64,000 bases of DNA from Eriocheir sinensis (Eukaryota; Arthropoda; Malacostraca; Decapoda; Varunidae): the NCBI RefSeq assembly GCF_024679095.1, contig NC_066535.1, positions 6,412,904-6,476,903 on the forward strand, read 5' to 3'. Below, one piece after another: positions 14,391-26,384 of the stretch. The notes beneath the pieces are model-generated. The model did not search any database. It was given only the letters and a program-made list of their open reading frames with translations, and had not been told where the DNA came from. Made by a program: the position numbers and the translations under genes. Within the stretch, counting starts at the first letter, position 1; each line of letters opens with the position of its first letter.

Positions 14391-14490
14391 GTCATGTGTA
14401 TTCGTATATATATTTTGAAACAAATTTACATTGTTTATATGTATTTGTATATCTATTTTGTGTATTCTGTATTTATTTTTGTTATACATA
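14391..14490 (+). repeat. Short forward island with type A hinge
   Basis: About two forward monomers (with GTGTATTCGTATATATA) lie between reversed blocks. The right end is the hinge TATTTTTGTTATACATAG, where orientation flips to reverse. The same string and flip occur at 45215-45250 in direct orientation, and inverted near 30995-31030 and 39085-39115. After the hinge, 14490-14760 and 45245-45510 stay collinear. Confidence 0.85.
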
Positions 14491-14770
14491 GAATAATGTA
14501 AAATCGTATCAAAATAAATACACAGAAAATCAATAAAATAATTTAAATTTGTATGAAAACAAAGATGCAAAATACCCATAAGATAAGCATTTTTTTTAAA
14601 TACATATACAAAAATACACATAGAATAATTAAATTTGTATTAAAATCAATATACAAAATGCACACATACAATAAGGTAAATTTGTATTGAAAAAAACGCA
14701 AAATACAAATAAAACATTGTAAATTTGTTTCAAAATATATATACGAATATAAAATAAATAATTTCTCTAT

Positions 14771-14772
14771 AG

Positions 14773-14869
<97 letters not shown>
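14771..14869. repeat. (AT)n microsatellite
   Basis: An almost pure AT run with one TTT interruption near 14795. On the reversed strand it lies between a TTTCTATAGA-type variant and ACAAAATACACAT, which is the position of the short TATATATAT run in the monomer. Confidence 0.93.
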
Positions 14870-14871
<2 letters not shown>

Positions 14872-15279
14872 AAATACACATGAAATATGTAAATACGTAT
14901 AAAAATATATATATAAAATATATATTAAGTAATGTCAATTGTGTCAAAATAAATAAACAAAATATCATGAAAGAATGTGTATTTGTAAGAAAATAAATAA
15001 TAGATAATAAATTTGTATGAAATATATATGCAAGATATACATTAAATAATGTAAATATGTATAAAAATATATACAAAAAGCAAATAGAATAATGTAAGAT
15101 CGTATCAAATAAATACACCGAATAAAAATAAAATAATGCAAATGTGTATCAAAATAGAGGTGCAAAAGTCCCCTCAAATAGCGCCTATCTTATAAAAATA
15201 TATGTACCAAAATACACAAAAAATATTTAAATTTGTATTGAAATAAATATACAAAATGCACATACAATAAGGTAAACTT

Positions 15280-16010
15280 CTATTGAAAGAGATATGCAAA
15301 AATACATATAAAACAAAGTAAGTTTATTTCAAAATATATACGAATACACATAAAATAACGTAGATTTCTAAAAATATATACAAAATACACATAAAAATTA
15401 GGTAAATACGTATAAAAAATGTAAACAAAATACACATAAAATAATATAAATTCAAACAAATTAAATAAAAAAAATAAAAATAAAAGAATGTTTATTTGTA
15501 TAAATATAAATGTACAAAATACACATACAAAATAAACATAAAATAAGGTAAATTTGTAATGAAATATATGTACAAAATACACATAAAATGTAAATTTATA
15601 TGAAAATATCTATACAAATACACATAAAATACCATGAATTTGTATAAAATATATTCAAAATAAATATTAAATAATGTAAATGCGTATAAAAATATAAATA
15701 AAAGTACATATAAAATAATGTAAATTGTATCAATATAAATCAACAAAATACCAATAAAATAATATATATTTGAATGAAAATAGATTTACAAAATACATAA
15801 CATAACTAAAATTTGTATTGAAATATATACAAAATACATATAAATAATTTGAGTTTGTATGAAAATAGATATTCAAAATACACATAAAACTAGGTAAATT
15901 TCTTTTGAAATATATATACAAAATACCATAAAATATTGTAAATTTGTGTCAGAATATATAAACAAATACACATAAAATAACGTAAATTTGTTTGAAAAAT
16001 ATATACATAT
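15280..16010 (-). repeat. Direct duplicate, copy 1 (partner 17400-18122)
   Basis: Both copies contain, in order, a monomer with GAAAGAGATATGCAAAAATA, a run through AATGTAAATGCGTATAAAAA, and a closing string with AATTTGTGTCAGAATATATA followed by AACGTAAATTTGTTTGAAAA. Copies differ by scattered substitutions and small indels, for example one C at about 15925/18038. Confidence 0.8.
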
Positions 16011-16077
16011 AGAGTAAATTTCTATGAAAATATATATTCGAAATATATATATAAATTATGTAAATAAGTATAAATAA

Positions 16078-16193
<116 letters not shown>

Positions 16194-17399
16194 CACCTAA
16201 AAATGAAAATTCGTATCAATATAAATAAACAAAATTTGATAAAAGAACGTATATTTGTGGGATAATAAATATAAAAAATACACATAAAATTAAGAAAATT
16301 TGAATAAAAATATATACAAAAAACCAAAAAATTAATTTAAATTTGTACGAAAATAGATATACAAAATACGCATATAATTAGATAAATTTGTATTTAAATA
16401 CATGTGCAAAATACACATAAAATAATGTAAATTTGTTTGAAATGAAAACAAATACACATATAATAACGTACATTTGTATAAAATATATATAGAAAAAACA
16501 CATAGAATAATGTAAAATAGTATCAAAATAAATACACAGAATATCAATAAAATAATGTAATTTTTATGAAAATAAATATGCAAAATACCCATAAAATAAA
16601 GCATATTTTTTTAAAAATACATATACAAAAATACACAAAGAATAATTAAATTTGTATTAAAATTAATATACAAAATGCACATACAATAAGGTAAATTTAT
16701 ATCGAAAAAATATGCAAAATACACATAAAACAATGTAAATTTGTTTCAAAATATATATTCGAATACATAAAATAACATAGATTTCAATAGAAATATATAC
16801 AAAATACACATGAAATGACGTAAATACGTACAAAAATATATATACAATACACATTAAATAATGTAAATTCTCATCAAATATATAAACAAAATATCAATAA
16901 AAGAATGTGTATTTGTATGAAAATGGATATACAAAATACACATAAAATATTGTAAATTGTATAAAACTCTATTCAAAAAATACAAAAATGATTTAAATTT
17001 GTATAAAATATATATACAAAATACACATAAAAACTAGTTAAATTTCTATTGAAATACATAAAAAAAATACAAATAAAATATTTTAAATTTTAATTAAAAT
17101 ATATAAAAAAATACACTTAAAATAACTTAATTTTTTATAAAATATATATATAAAATACAATTTAATTAATGTAATTTTTTATAAAAAAATATATACAAAA
17201 CACAAATAGAATAATGTAAAATAGTATCAAAATAAATACACAGAATATTAATAACATAATGTAAATTTGTATGAAAATAAAGATGCAAAATACCCATAAA
17301 ACAACGAATTTTTTTATGAAAATATATACAAAATTCACATAAATATTTAAATTTGTATTACAATAAATATACAAAATGCACATACACTAACGTAAATTT

Positions 17400-18122
17400 G
17401 TATTGAAAGAGATATGCAAAAATACATATAAAACAAAGTAAATTTGTTTCAAAATATATATACGAATACACATAACCTAACGTAGATTTCTATAAAATAT
17501 ATATACAAAATACACATAAAATTAGGTAAATACGTATAAAAATGTAAACAAAATACATATAAAATAATATAAATTGAAACAAAATAAATAAACAAAATAC
17601 TAATAAAAGAATGTGTATTTGTATAAATATAAATCTACAAAATACACATACAAAATAAACATAAAATAAGGTAAATTTGTAATGAAATATATGTACAAAT
17701 ATATATGAAAATATATATACAAATACACATAAAACACCATGAATTTGTATAAAATTATACATTCAAAATAAATATTAAATAATGTAAATGCGTATAAAAA
17801 TATAAAAAAAAGTACATTTAAAATAATGTCAATTCGTATCAATATAAATCAACAAAATACCAATAAAATAATATATATTTGAATGAAAATAGATTTACAA
17901 AATACACGTAACATAACTAAAATTTTCATTGAAATATATACAAAAATACATAAAATTAATGTGAGTTTGTATGAAAATAGATATTAAAAATAAATATAAA
18001 ACTAGGTAAATTTCTCTTGAAATATATATACAAAATACCCATAAAATATTGTAAATTTGTGTCAGAATATATAAACAAATACACATAAAATAACGTAAAT
18101 TTGTTTGAAAAATATATACAAA
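17400..18122 (-). repeat. Direct duplicate, copy 2 (partner 15280-16010)
   Basis: Second copy of the segment described at 15280-16010, about 2.1 kb downstream in the same orientation. It retains extra bases at several points where copy 1 is shorter. The 1.4 kb between them holds a run of higher-order units and the 16081-16188 (AT)n tract. Confidence 0.8.
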
Positions 18123-18445
18123 ATACAAATAGAATAATGTCAAATCGTATCAAATGAAACAAAAATCTATATACGAATACATATAATATAACGTAGATTT
18201 CTATAGAAATATATATACAAAATACACATGAAATGATATAAATACGTATAAAATATATATACAAATACATTAAATAATTTAAATTCTCGTCAAAATATAT
18301 AAACAAAATATCAATAAAAGAATGTGTATTTGTATGAAAATAGATATACAAAATACTCATAAATAACCTAAGTTTGTATAAAACTATATACAAAATACTC
18401 AAATATAATTTAAATTTGTATGAAAATAAATATACAAAATACACT

Positions 18446-18583
18446 TAAAATTATTTTGTATATCTATTTATACAAATGTACGTTATTTTATGCGAATTTG
18501 TTTTCATTTCATACAAATTTACATTATTTTATGTGTATTTTGTACATGTATTTAAATATAAATTTAAGTAATTACATATTTTT
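18446..18583 (+). repeat. Short forward island
   Basis: About three forward monomers (with GCGAATTTGTTTTCATTTCA and TGTACATGTATTTAAATA) lie between two reversed blocks. The variants are those that normally follow the marker monomer in other higher-order units, so this is an inverted fragment rather than foreign DNA. Confidence 0.75.
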
Positions 18584-19665
18584 ATAAAAATACATATACA
18601 AAAATACACATAGATTAATCAAATTTGTATTAAAATTAATATACAAAATGCACATACAATAAGGTAGGTCTGTATTGAAAAAATATGCAAAATACACATA
18701 AAACAATGTAAATTTGTTTCAAAATATAAATTCGAATACACATAAAATAACGCAGATTTCTATAGAAATATATATACAATATACACTTGAAATAATGTAA
18801 ATACGTATAAAACTATATATACAAAATGAACATTAAATAATGTTAATTAGTGTCAAAATAAATAAACAAAATATCATGAAAAGAATGTATTTGTATGAAA
18901 ATAGATATACAAAATACACATAAAATAACCTAAATTTGTATAAAACTATATACAAAAATACACAAAAATAATTTAAACTTGTATGAAAATAAATATACAA
19001 AAAACATATAAAAATAGGTAAATTTGTATTGAAATACATATACAAAATACACATAAAATAATGTAAATTTGAATGAAAATTATAGACTTAAACATATAGA
19101 CTTAAAATAACGTAAATTTGTATCAAATAAATATACAAAAAAAAAACATTAAATAATGTAAATATGTATAGAAAAATATATACAAAACACAAATAAAATA
19201 ATGTAAAATCGTATCAAAATAAATACTGAAAATATTAATAAAATAATGTAAATTTGTATGAAAATTAAGATGCAAAATACCCATAAAATAACGCACTTTT
19301 TATAAAAATATATATACGAAAAAACATAAAATATTTGATTTTGTATTAAAATAAATAGATATACAAAATACACATAAAATATGCTAAATTTGAATTGAAA
19401 TATATATACAAAATACATAAAATAATGTAAATTTGTATCGAAATACCTATACAAATACACATATAATAAAGTAAATTTGAATAAAAATATATAAACAAAA
19501 TACACTTTAAATAATGTAAATATGTATAAAAAAAATGTAAAATACACAAATAATCATGTAACTCTGTATCAAATAAATAGACAATATACTAATAAAATAA
19601 TGTAAATTTCTATGAGAAAACATATACAAAATACACATAAATAACGTAAATATCAATAAAATATA
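18584..19665 (-). repeat. Reversed block; left part of an inverted paralogue pair
   Basis: Reversed monomers, inverted relative to 26130-27166. Both copies carry the unusual joined variant in which ATTTATTTTAATACAAAATC runs directly into a short monomer. At 19622-19626 (GAGAAAACA, then TAT, then ACAAAATACACAT) it gives the uninterrupted version of the site occupied by the GC-rich island at 25781-26129. Confidence 0.85.
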
Positions 19666-20190
19666 TTATATAATATATTTTTATACATATTTAAAATATT
19701 TAATGTATATTTTGTATATATATATTTTATCCAAATTTACGTGATTTTATATGTGTTTGTTTATATATTTTCATACAAATTTACATTATTTTATGTGAGT
19801 TTTGTATATGTATTTCAATACAAATTTGCCTAACTTTATGTGTATTTTGCATATCTATTTTCAAACAAATTTAAATTATTTTTTGTATTTTGTATATATT
19901 TTTATACAAATTTTAGTTATTTTATTTGTTTTTTGTATATATATTTTCCTACAAATATACATTCTTTTATTGGAATTTTGTGTATTTAATTTTTTACGAA
20001 TTTACATTATTTTATGCTTTTTTGTATATATATTTTTCTACGTATTTAAACTATTTTATGTGTATTTTATATATACATTTTCATAAAAATTTACGTTATT
20101 TATTTGTGTGTATTCGTATATATTTTGAAACATTTTATACAAATTCATGTTATTTTATGTGTATTTGTATATAGTTTCATACACATTGAT
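18584..20190 (-). repeat. Inverted paralogue carrying the unoccupied insertion site
   Basis: The 1.6 kb from 18584 to 20190 matches 27166 back to 25185 in inverted order, across a flip of orientation at about 19645-19690. Differences: the partner carries the 349-bp island; a short AT run at 19716-19731 has become about 128 bp of (AT)n at 25574-25701; and roughly 85 bp at 20010-20095 is missing from the partner. Coordinate sums stay near 45,400 once the island is removed. Confidence 0.83.
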
Positions 20191-21592
20191 ATTCTATTAT
20201 GAGTATTCTTCCATATATATTATTACAAATTTTCCTTATTAATTTTTATGTTTATTTTGTATATTTATTTCATTCAATTTTAAATTATTTAATGTTTATA
20301 TTTGTATTTGTATTTAGGTTATTTTATGTGTTTTCTATATATATTTTCATCCAAAATTACATTATTTTATTGTTATTTTCTTAATTTAACTCGATACGAG
20401 TTTAGATTATTTCATAGGTATTTTGTATACATTTGTGTATACTCATTTAGATTATGTATTGGGTGTTTCGTTTTTATTTTTTTTATGGTAACTTGTTTGT
20501 TGTGCATGTTTGTATATATATTTTTATAGAAACTTAAACGTTATTTTATGTGTATTTTGTATGTTTTCTACAAATTTACATTATTTAATTAGTTTTTTTG
20601 TTTATTTATTTTGATACGAATGACTTGATTATTGGTGTATTTTGTAAATATTTTATTTATACGTATTTACATTACTTAATGTGTATTTGTTTATATATTT
20701 TTTACAAATTTACGTTATTATATGTGTATTTGTTAAAATATTTTGAAACGAATTTATTTTATTTTATGTATTTTGTATATATATTTCAATTCAAATTTAG
20801 CTTATTTTGTGTGTATTTTGTATATCTATTTCATGCAAATTGAATTACTTCTGTGTATTTTTGTATATAGTTTTATACAAATTTACGTTATTTTATGTGC
20901 ATTTTGTTTATTTATATTTATTCAAATACATATTCTCTTATTGGTATTTTGTTTATTTATATTTATACGAATTTACATTATTTTATGTGTATTTTGTATA
21001 CATTTTTGACTCGTATTTACTTAATTTTATTTGTATTTTGTATATATATATATATATATTTATAGGAATCTACGATATTTTATATGTATTCGTATATATA
21101 TTTTGAAACAAATTTACATTGTTTTATATGTTTTTGCATATATTTAAATAAAAATTTAACTTATTGTATCTGCATTTTGTATATTTATTTTAATACAAAT
21201 TCAAATATTTTATGTGTATTTGGGTATATATAATTTTATAAAAAATGCGTTATTTTATAGGTATTTTGCATCTTAGTTTTCATACAAATGTACATTATTT
21301 TATTAATATGCTGTGTATATATTTTGATACGATTTTATATTATACTATTTGTGTTTTGTATATATTTGTTTATACATATTTTCATTATTTAATGTGTATT
21401 TTTTATATATATTTTATACAAATTAACGTCATTTTACGTGTATTTGTTTATATAATTTCATTCAAAGCTACATTATTTTAAGTGTATTTTGTATATGTAT
21501 TTCAATACAAATTTACCTAATTTTGTGTATTTTGTATATTTTTTTTCATACAAATTTAAATTATTTCTGTGTTTTTTTGTATATACATTTAG
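19666..21592 (+). repeat. Satellite block, forward
   Basis: Forward monomers. 20200-20460 is the same variant string as 28030-28290 and 49140-49400 (with TGTATTTAGGTTATTTTATG and TCGATACGAGTTTAGATTA). At 20455-20515 the monomer pattern almost dissolves (TTGGGTGTTTCGTTTTTATT, then ATGGTAACTTGTTTGTTGTG). A short (TA)n of about 20 bp is at 21040-21059. Confidence 0.83.
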
Positions 21593-23365
21593 AGTAAATT
21601 TCTATGAAAATATATATTCAAAATACATATAAAATTATGTGAATAAGTATAAAAATATATATATCAAATACACCTTAAAAAATGAAAATTCGTATCAAAA
21701 TAAATAAACAAAATTCCGATAAAAGAACGTATATTTGTAGGAAAATAAATATACAAAATACATATAAAATTACGAAAATTTGAATAAAAATATATACAAA
21801 AAAACAAAAAAATAAATTTCAATTTGTATGAAAATAGATATACAAAATACATGTAATTAGTTAAATTTGTATTTAAATACATGTACAAATACACATAAAA
21901 TAATGTAAATTTGTGAAATGAAAACAAATTCACATAAAATAACGTACATTTGTATAAAATAGATATACAAAATATACATAGAATAATGTAAAATCGTATC
22001 AAAATAAATACACAGAATATCAATAAAATAATGTAATTTTGTATGAAAATAAAGACGCAAAATACCCATAAAATAAAGCATATTTTTTTAAAAATACATA
22101 TACAAGAACACACATAGAATAATTAAATTTGTATTAAAATTAATATACAAAATGCACGTACAATAAGGGAAATTTGTATTGAAAAAATATACAAAATGCA
22201 CATAAAACAATGTATATTTGTTTCAAAATATATATACGAATACACATAAAATAACGTAAATTTCTATAGAAATGTATATAAAAAATACACATGAAATGAC
22301 GTAAATACGTATAAAATATATATACTCAATACACATTAAATATTGTAAATTCGCATCAAAATAAATAAACAAAATATCAGTAAAAGAATGTGTATTTGTA
22401 TTAAAATACAAAATGCACATAAAGCATTGTAAATTTGTATAAAACTCTATTAAAAAATATTCAAAAATCATTTAAATTTGAATAAAAATATATACAAAAT
22501 ACACATAAAACTAGTTAAATTTCTATTGAAATACATATACAAAATACACATAAAATAATGTAAATTTGAATGAAAATATATAAACAAATACACTTAAAAT
22601 AACGTAAATATGTATGAAATATATATAGAAAATACACATTAAATAGTGTAAATATGAATAAAAAATAAAAATACAAAATAAAAATAGAATAACTTAAAAT
22701 AGTAAAAAAAAAATATACACACAATATTAATAAAATAAACAAAAATTGTATTAAAATAAAGATGCAAAATACACATAAAACAACGCACTTTTTTATGAAA
22801 ATATATATATCAAAATGCACATAAAATATTTAAATTTGTATTACAATAAATATACAAAATGCATACAATAAGGTAAATTTGTATTGAAATAGATATGCAA
22901 AATACACATAAAACAATGTAAATTTGTTTGAAAATATATATACGAATACACATAAAATAACGTAGATTTCTATAAAATATATATACAAAATATACATAAA
23001 ATGAAGTAAATACGTGTCAGAAAATGTATACAAAATACACATAAAATAATTTAAATTCGTATCAAAATAAATAAACTAAATGCCAATAAAAGAATGTTTA
23101 CTTGTATAATTATATATATACAAAATACACATAAAATAACGTAAAATTGTATAAAACTATAAAAATAAACAAAATAATTAAATTTGTATGAAAATAGATA
23201 TATAAAAGACACATACAATAAGCTAAATTTGAATTGAAATAAATATAGAAAATACAACAAATAATGGAAATTTGTATCAAAATATATATTCAAATACATA
23301 TATTAAAATTAATATACAAATGCGTATATAATAAGGTAAATATGTATTGAAAAATAAGCAACATA
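21593..23365 (-). repeat. Satellite block, reversed; direct relative of 52441-54212
   Basis: It starts at the same flip (ACATTTAGAGTAAATTTCTA) as 52441 and follows the same variant order for about 1.7 kb, so it is a third relative of the segment that also forms 8000-9775 (inverted). Near 22620-22760 it is more degenerate than the other copies, with several short losses. Confidence 0.82.
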
Positions 23366-24187
23366 CACGTTTACTCATACAATTTTATATTATTTTATTG
23401 GTATTTTGTTTATTTATTTTGATACGAATTACATGTTTATATGTGTATTTTGTGCATATTTCTTTATACGTATTTACATTATTTAATGTGTATTTTGTTT
23501 ATATATTTTCATACAAATTTACGTTATTATATGTTTATTTGTATAAATATTTTCATACAAATTTATTTTATTTCATGTATTTTGTATATATATTTCAATT
23601 CAAATTTAGCTTATTTTTGTGTATTTTGTATATATTTTCATACAAATTTAATTACTTTTGTGTATTTTGTATATAGTTTATATAAATTTACGTTATTTTA
23701 TGTATTTTGTATATTTATATTTATACAAATACACATTCTTTATTGGTATTTTGTTTATTTATTTTGATACGAATTTACATTATTTTATGTATTTTTATAC
23801 ATTTTTATACGTATTTACATTATTTTATGTGTATTTTGTATATATATTTTTATAGAAATCTACGTTATTTTATGTGTATTCGTATATATATTTTGAAACA
23901 AATTTACATTGTTTTATATGTATTTTGCATATCTATTTCAATACATATTTACCTTATTGTATGTGTTTTTTGTATATTTATTTTAATACAAATTTAATTT
24001 TTTGATTTGTATTTTGGTATATATATTTTAATAAATAAAAAAAAATACGTTATTTTATGGGTATTTTGCTTCTTTATTTTCATACAAATTTACATTATTT
24101 TATTAATATTCTGTGTATTTATTTTGATACGATTTTACATTATTCTATTTGTGTTTTGTACATATTTTTTTATACAAATTTACGTTT
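23366..24187 (+). repeat. Satellite block, forward
   Basis: About 18 forward monomers in the order also seen at 31077-31704 and 39165-39787, ending in the same flip: TTTACGTTTTTTTATAAAAT, then TTGATACCAAAATACACA. Confidence 0.82.
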
Positions 24188-24796
24188 TTTTATAAAATTA
24201 TTGATACCAAAATACACATAAGATATTTCAATTTGTATTAAAATAAATATACAAAATGCACATACAATAAGGTAAATTTGTATTGAAATAGATTATGCAA
24301 AATACATATAAAATAATGTAAATTTGTTTCAAAATAAATATACGAATACACAAAATAACGTGGATTTCTATAAAAATACATATACAAAATACACATAACA
24401 TTAAGAAATACGTATAAAAAAAATGTATACAAAATACACATAAAATAATGTAAATTCGTATAAATGTAAATAAACAATATACCAATAAAAGAATGTGTAT
24501 TTGTATAAATATAAATATACAAAATGCACGTAAAATAACGTAAATTTATATAAAACTATATACATAAAATAACGCAAATTTCTATAAAAACATATGTACA
24601 AAAATGAACATAAAATAAATTTGCATAAAAATATATATACAAAACACACATTAGATAATGTAAATGAGAATAAAAATATGTATAGAAAATACCTATGAAA
24701 TAATCTAAATTCGTATCGAAATAAATTAAGAAAATACCAATAAAATAATGTAATTTTGGATGAAAATATATATACAAAATACACATAAAATAAAAT
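24188..24796 (-). repeat. Satellite block, reversed
   Basis: Reversed monomers in the order of 31705-32335 and 39788-40230, including ACATATGTACAAAAATGAAC and GGAAAATACC-type variants. Together with the block before it this gives a +/- pair found three times in the window. Confidence 0.82.
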
Positions 24797-25184
24797 TTTA
24801 TATTTTGTATATACATTTCAATTCAAATTTAGCTTATTTTATCTGTATTTTGTATATCTATTTTCATACGAATTTAATTACTTTAATTTCTTATACGTAT
24901 TTACTTCATTTTATGTGTATTTTGTATATATATTTTTATAGAAATCTACGTTATTTTATGTGTATTCGTATATATATTTTGAAACAAATCTACATTGTTT
25001 TATATGTATTTTGCATATCTATTTCAATACAGATTTACCTTATTGTATGTGTATTTTGTATATTTATTTTAATACAAATTAATTTTTTCATGTGTATTTT
25101 GGTATATATATTTTTATAAAAAAATGCGTTATTTAATGGGTATTTTGCATCTTTATTTTCATACAAATTTACATTGTTTTATTA
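24797..25184 (+). repeat. Satellite block, forward
   Basis: Eight to nine forward monomers related to 32336-32860 but missing about 150 bp after ATTTAATTACTT (24882), where a later monomer is joined directly. It ends at a flip in the palindromic string TTTTATTATAAAATAA (25177-25192). Confidence 0.8.
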
Positions 25185-25738
<554 letters not shown>

Positions 25739-25782
25739 ATATATTTTTATTGATATTTGCGTTATTTATGTGTATTTTGTGT

Positions 25783-25847
25783 TAGCCGAAAGTGGTAGCG
25801 TACTGGACCCATTCACCGCGGCCGCGACGCCATGGGTTGCGACACCC
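25783..25847 (+). other. tRNA-like head with A-box-like and B-box-like motifs
   Basis: TAGCCGAAAGTGG (25783-25795) resembles the pol III A box (TRGYNNARNNGG, one base longer). AGTGGTAGCGTACTGG followed by ACCCAT resembles the D-arm to anticodon-arm stretch of initiator-type methionine tRNAs. GGTTGCGACACCC (25835-25847) resembles a B box (GGTTCGANNCC) with one extra G. Box spacing is about 52 bases, slightly longer than in a tRNA. No full acceptor stem can be drawn, so this is tRNA-derived at best and not a tRNA gene. A run of five T at 25862-25866 would be a pol III stop shortly after the head. Confidence 0.55.
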
Positions 25848-25883
25848 CGCTACCACTCGGATTTTTCGGTCACCGCCGAGTGG
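25786..25883 (+). other. Two mutually exclusive stems in the island's 5' part
   Basis: Stem 1 pairs 25791-25800 with 25848-25857 (AGTGGTAGCG with CGCTACCACT, 10 perfect pairs), extendable by CCG (25786-25788) with CGG (25858-25860) across a two-base AA bulge. It encloses a smaller stem, ACCCAT 25807-25812 with ATGGGT 25832-25837. Stem 2 pairs CCACTCGG 25853-25860 with CCGAGTGG 25876-25883 (8 perfect pairs, 15-base loop holding the five-T run). Both use 25853-25860, so only one can form. 25801-25847 also holds the self-complementary CGCGGCCGCG (25817-25826). Confidence 0.7.
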
Positions 25884-26384
25884 CTTAAAACTACCCACAT
25901 GCTGTCACAAGACCACCGCAGGTAGGACTCTGGAAACCGTCAGGAAGCCGTCCGGCAGATCAGGGGGGGTTCCGGGGAGCAGCATGTTAAGCGGGGAAGA
26001 TGGCGCCTGAAACACTCGCCGCCAAACAGGCTGGGCCCCAGGCCCCACCTGGAAAACGGGAAGCCTTGGGCCCCCCATCAATTTAAAAGCCTACCGGCGC
26101 AATAGGCAACAACGTAAATAAAAAAAAAATGTTTTCTCATAGAAATTTACATTATTTTATTTCTATTTTGTCTATTTATTTTGATACGAGTTACATGATT
26201 ATTTGTGTATTTTTTACATTTTTTTATACGTATTTACATTATTTAATGTGTATTTTGTTATATATTTTATACAAATTTACGTTATTATATGTGTATTTGT
26301 ATAGGTATTTTGATACAAATTTACATTATTTTATGTATTTTGTATATATATTTCAATTCAAATTTAGCTTATTTTATGTGTATT

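Larger units (their letters stand above)
25781..26129 (+). mobile_element. GC-rich island: probable SINE-like retroelement insertion
   Basis: The only GC-rich sequence in the window (41 of 60 bases are G or C at 25801-25860, against about 9 of 60 in typical array lines). It has a tRNA-like 5' part with pol III box-like motifs, a unique body containing ACTACCCACATGCTGTCACA, and a short A-rich 3' end (AAATAAAAAAAAAA, 26116-26129), the layout expected of a tRNA-derived SINE on the + strand. Boundaries come from the unoccupied inverted sister site at 19622-19626: flanks match up to ATTTTGT (25780) and from TGTTTTCTC (26130). The site appears to have lost about 2-3 bases, and no target-site duplication is visible. 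It could instead be a truncated end of a larger non-LTR element. Family not recognised. Confidence 0.72.

Noticed and set aside
25783..25860. A functional tRNA gene
   Set aside because: Box-like motifs are present, but no seven-base-pair acceptor stem or regular cloverleaf can be drawn and the B box has an extra base. It is best seen as a tRNA-derived retroelement head.
25781..25883. HDV-like or hammerhead self-cleaving ribozyme at the 5' end of the island
   Set aside because: I tried to place the nested double-pseudoknot order of HDV-like ribozymes and the CUGAUGA...GAAA core of hammerheads. Neither fits.
25792..26010. A 72-residue open frame in the GC-rich island, starting at GTG
   Set aside because: It has no ATG start, spans the tRNA-like head and both RNA stems, and has no recognisable domain. 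Absence of stops is expected in GC-rich sequence of this length.
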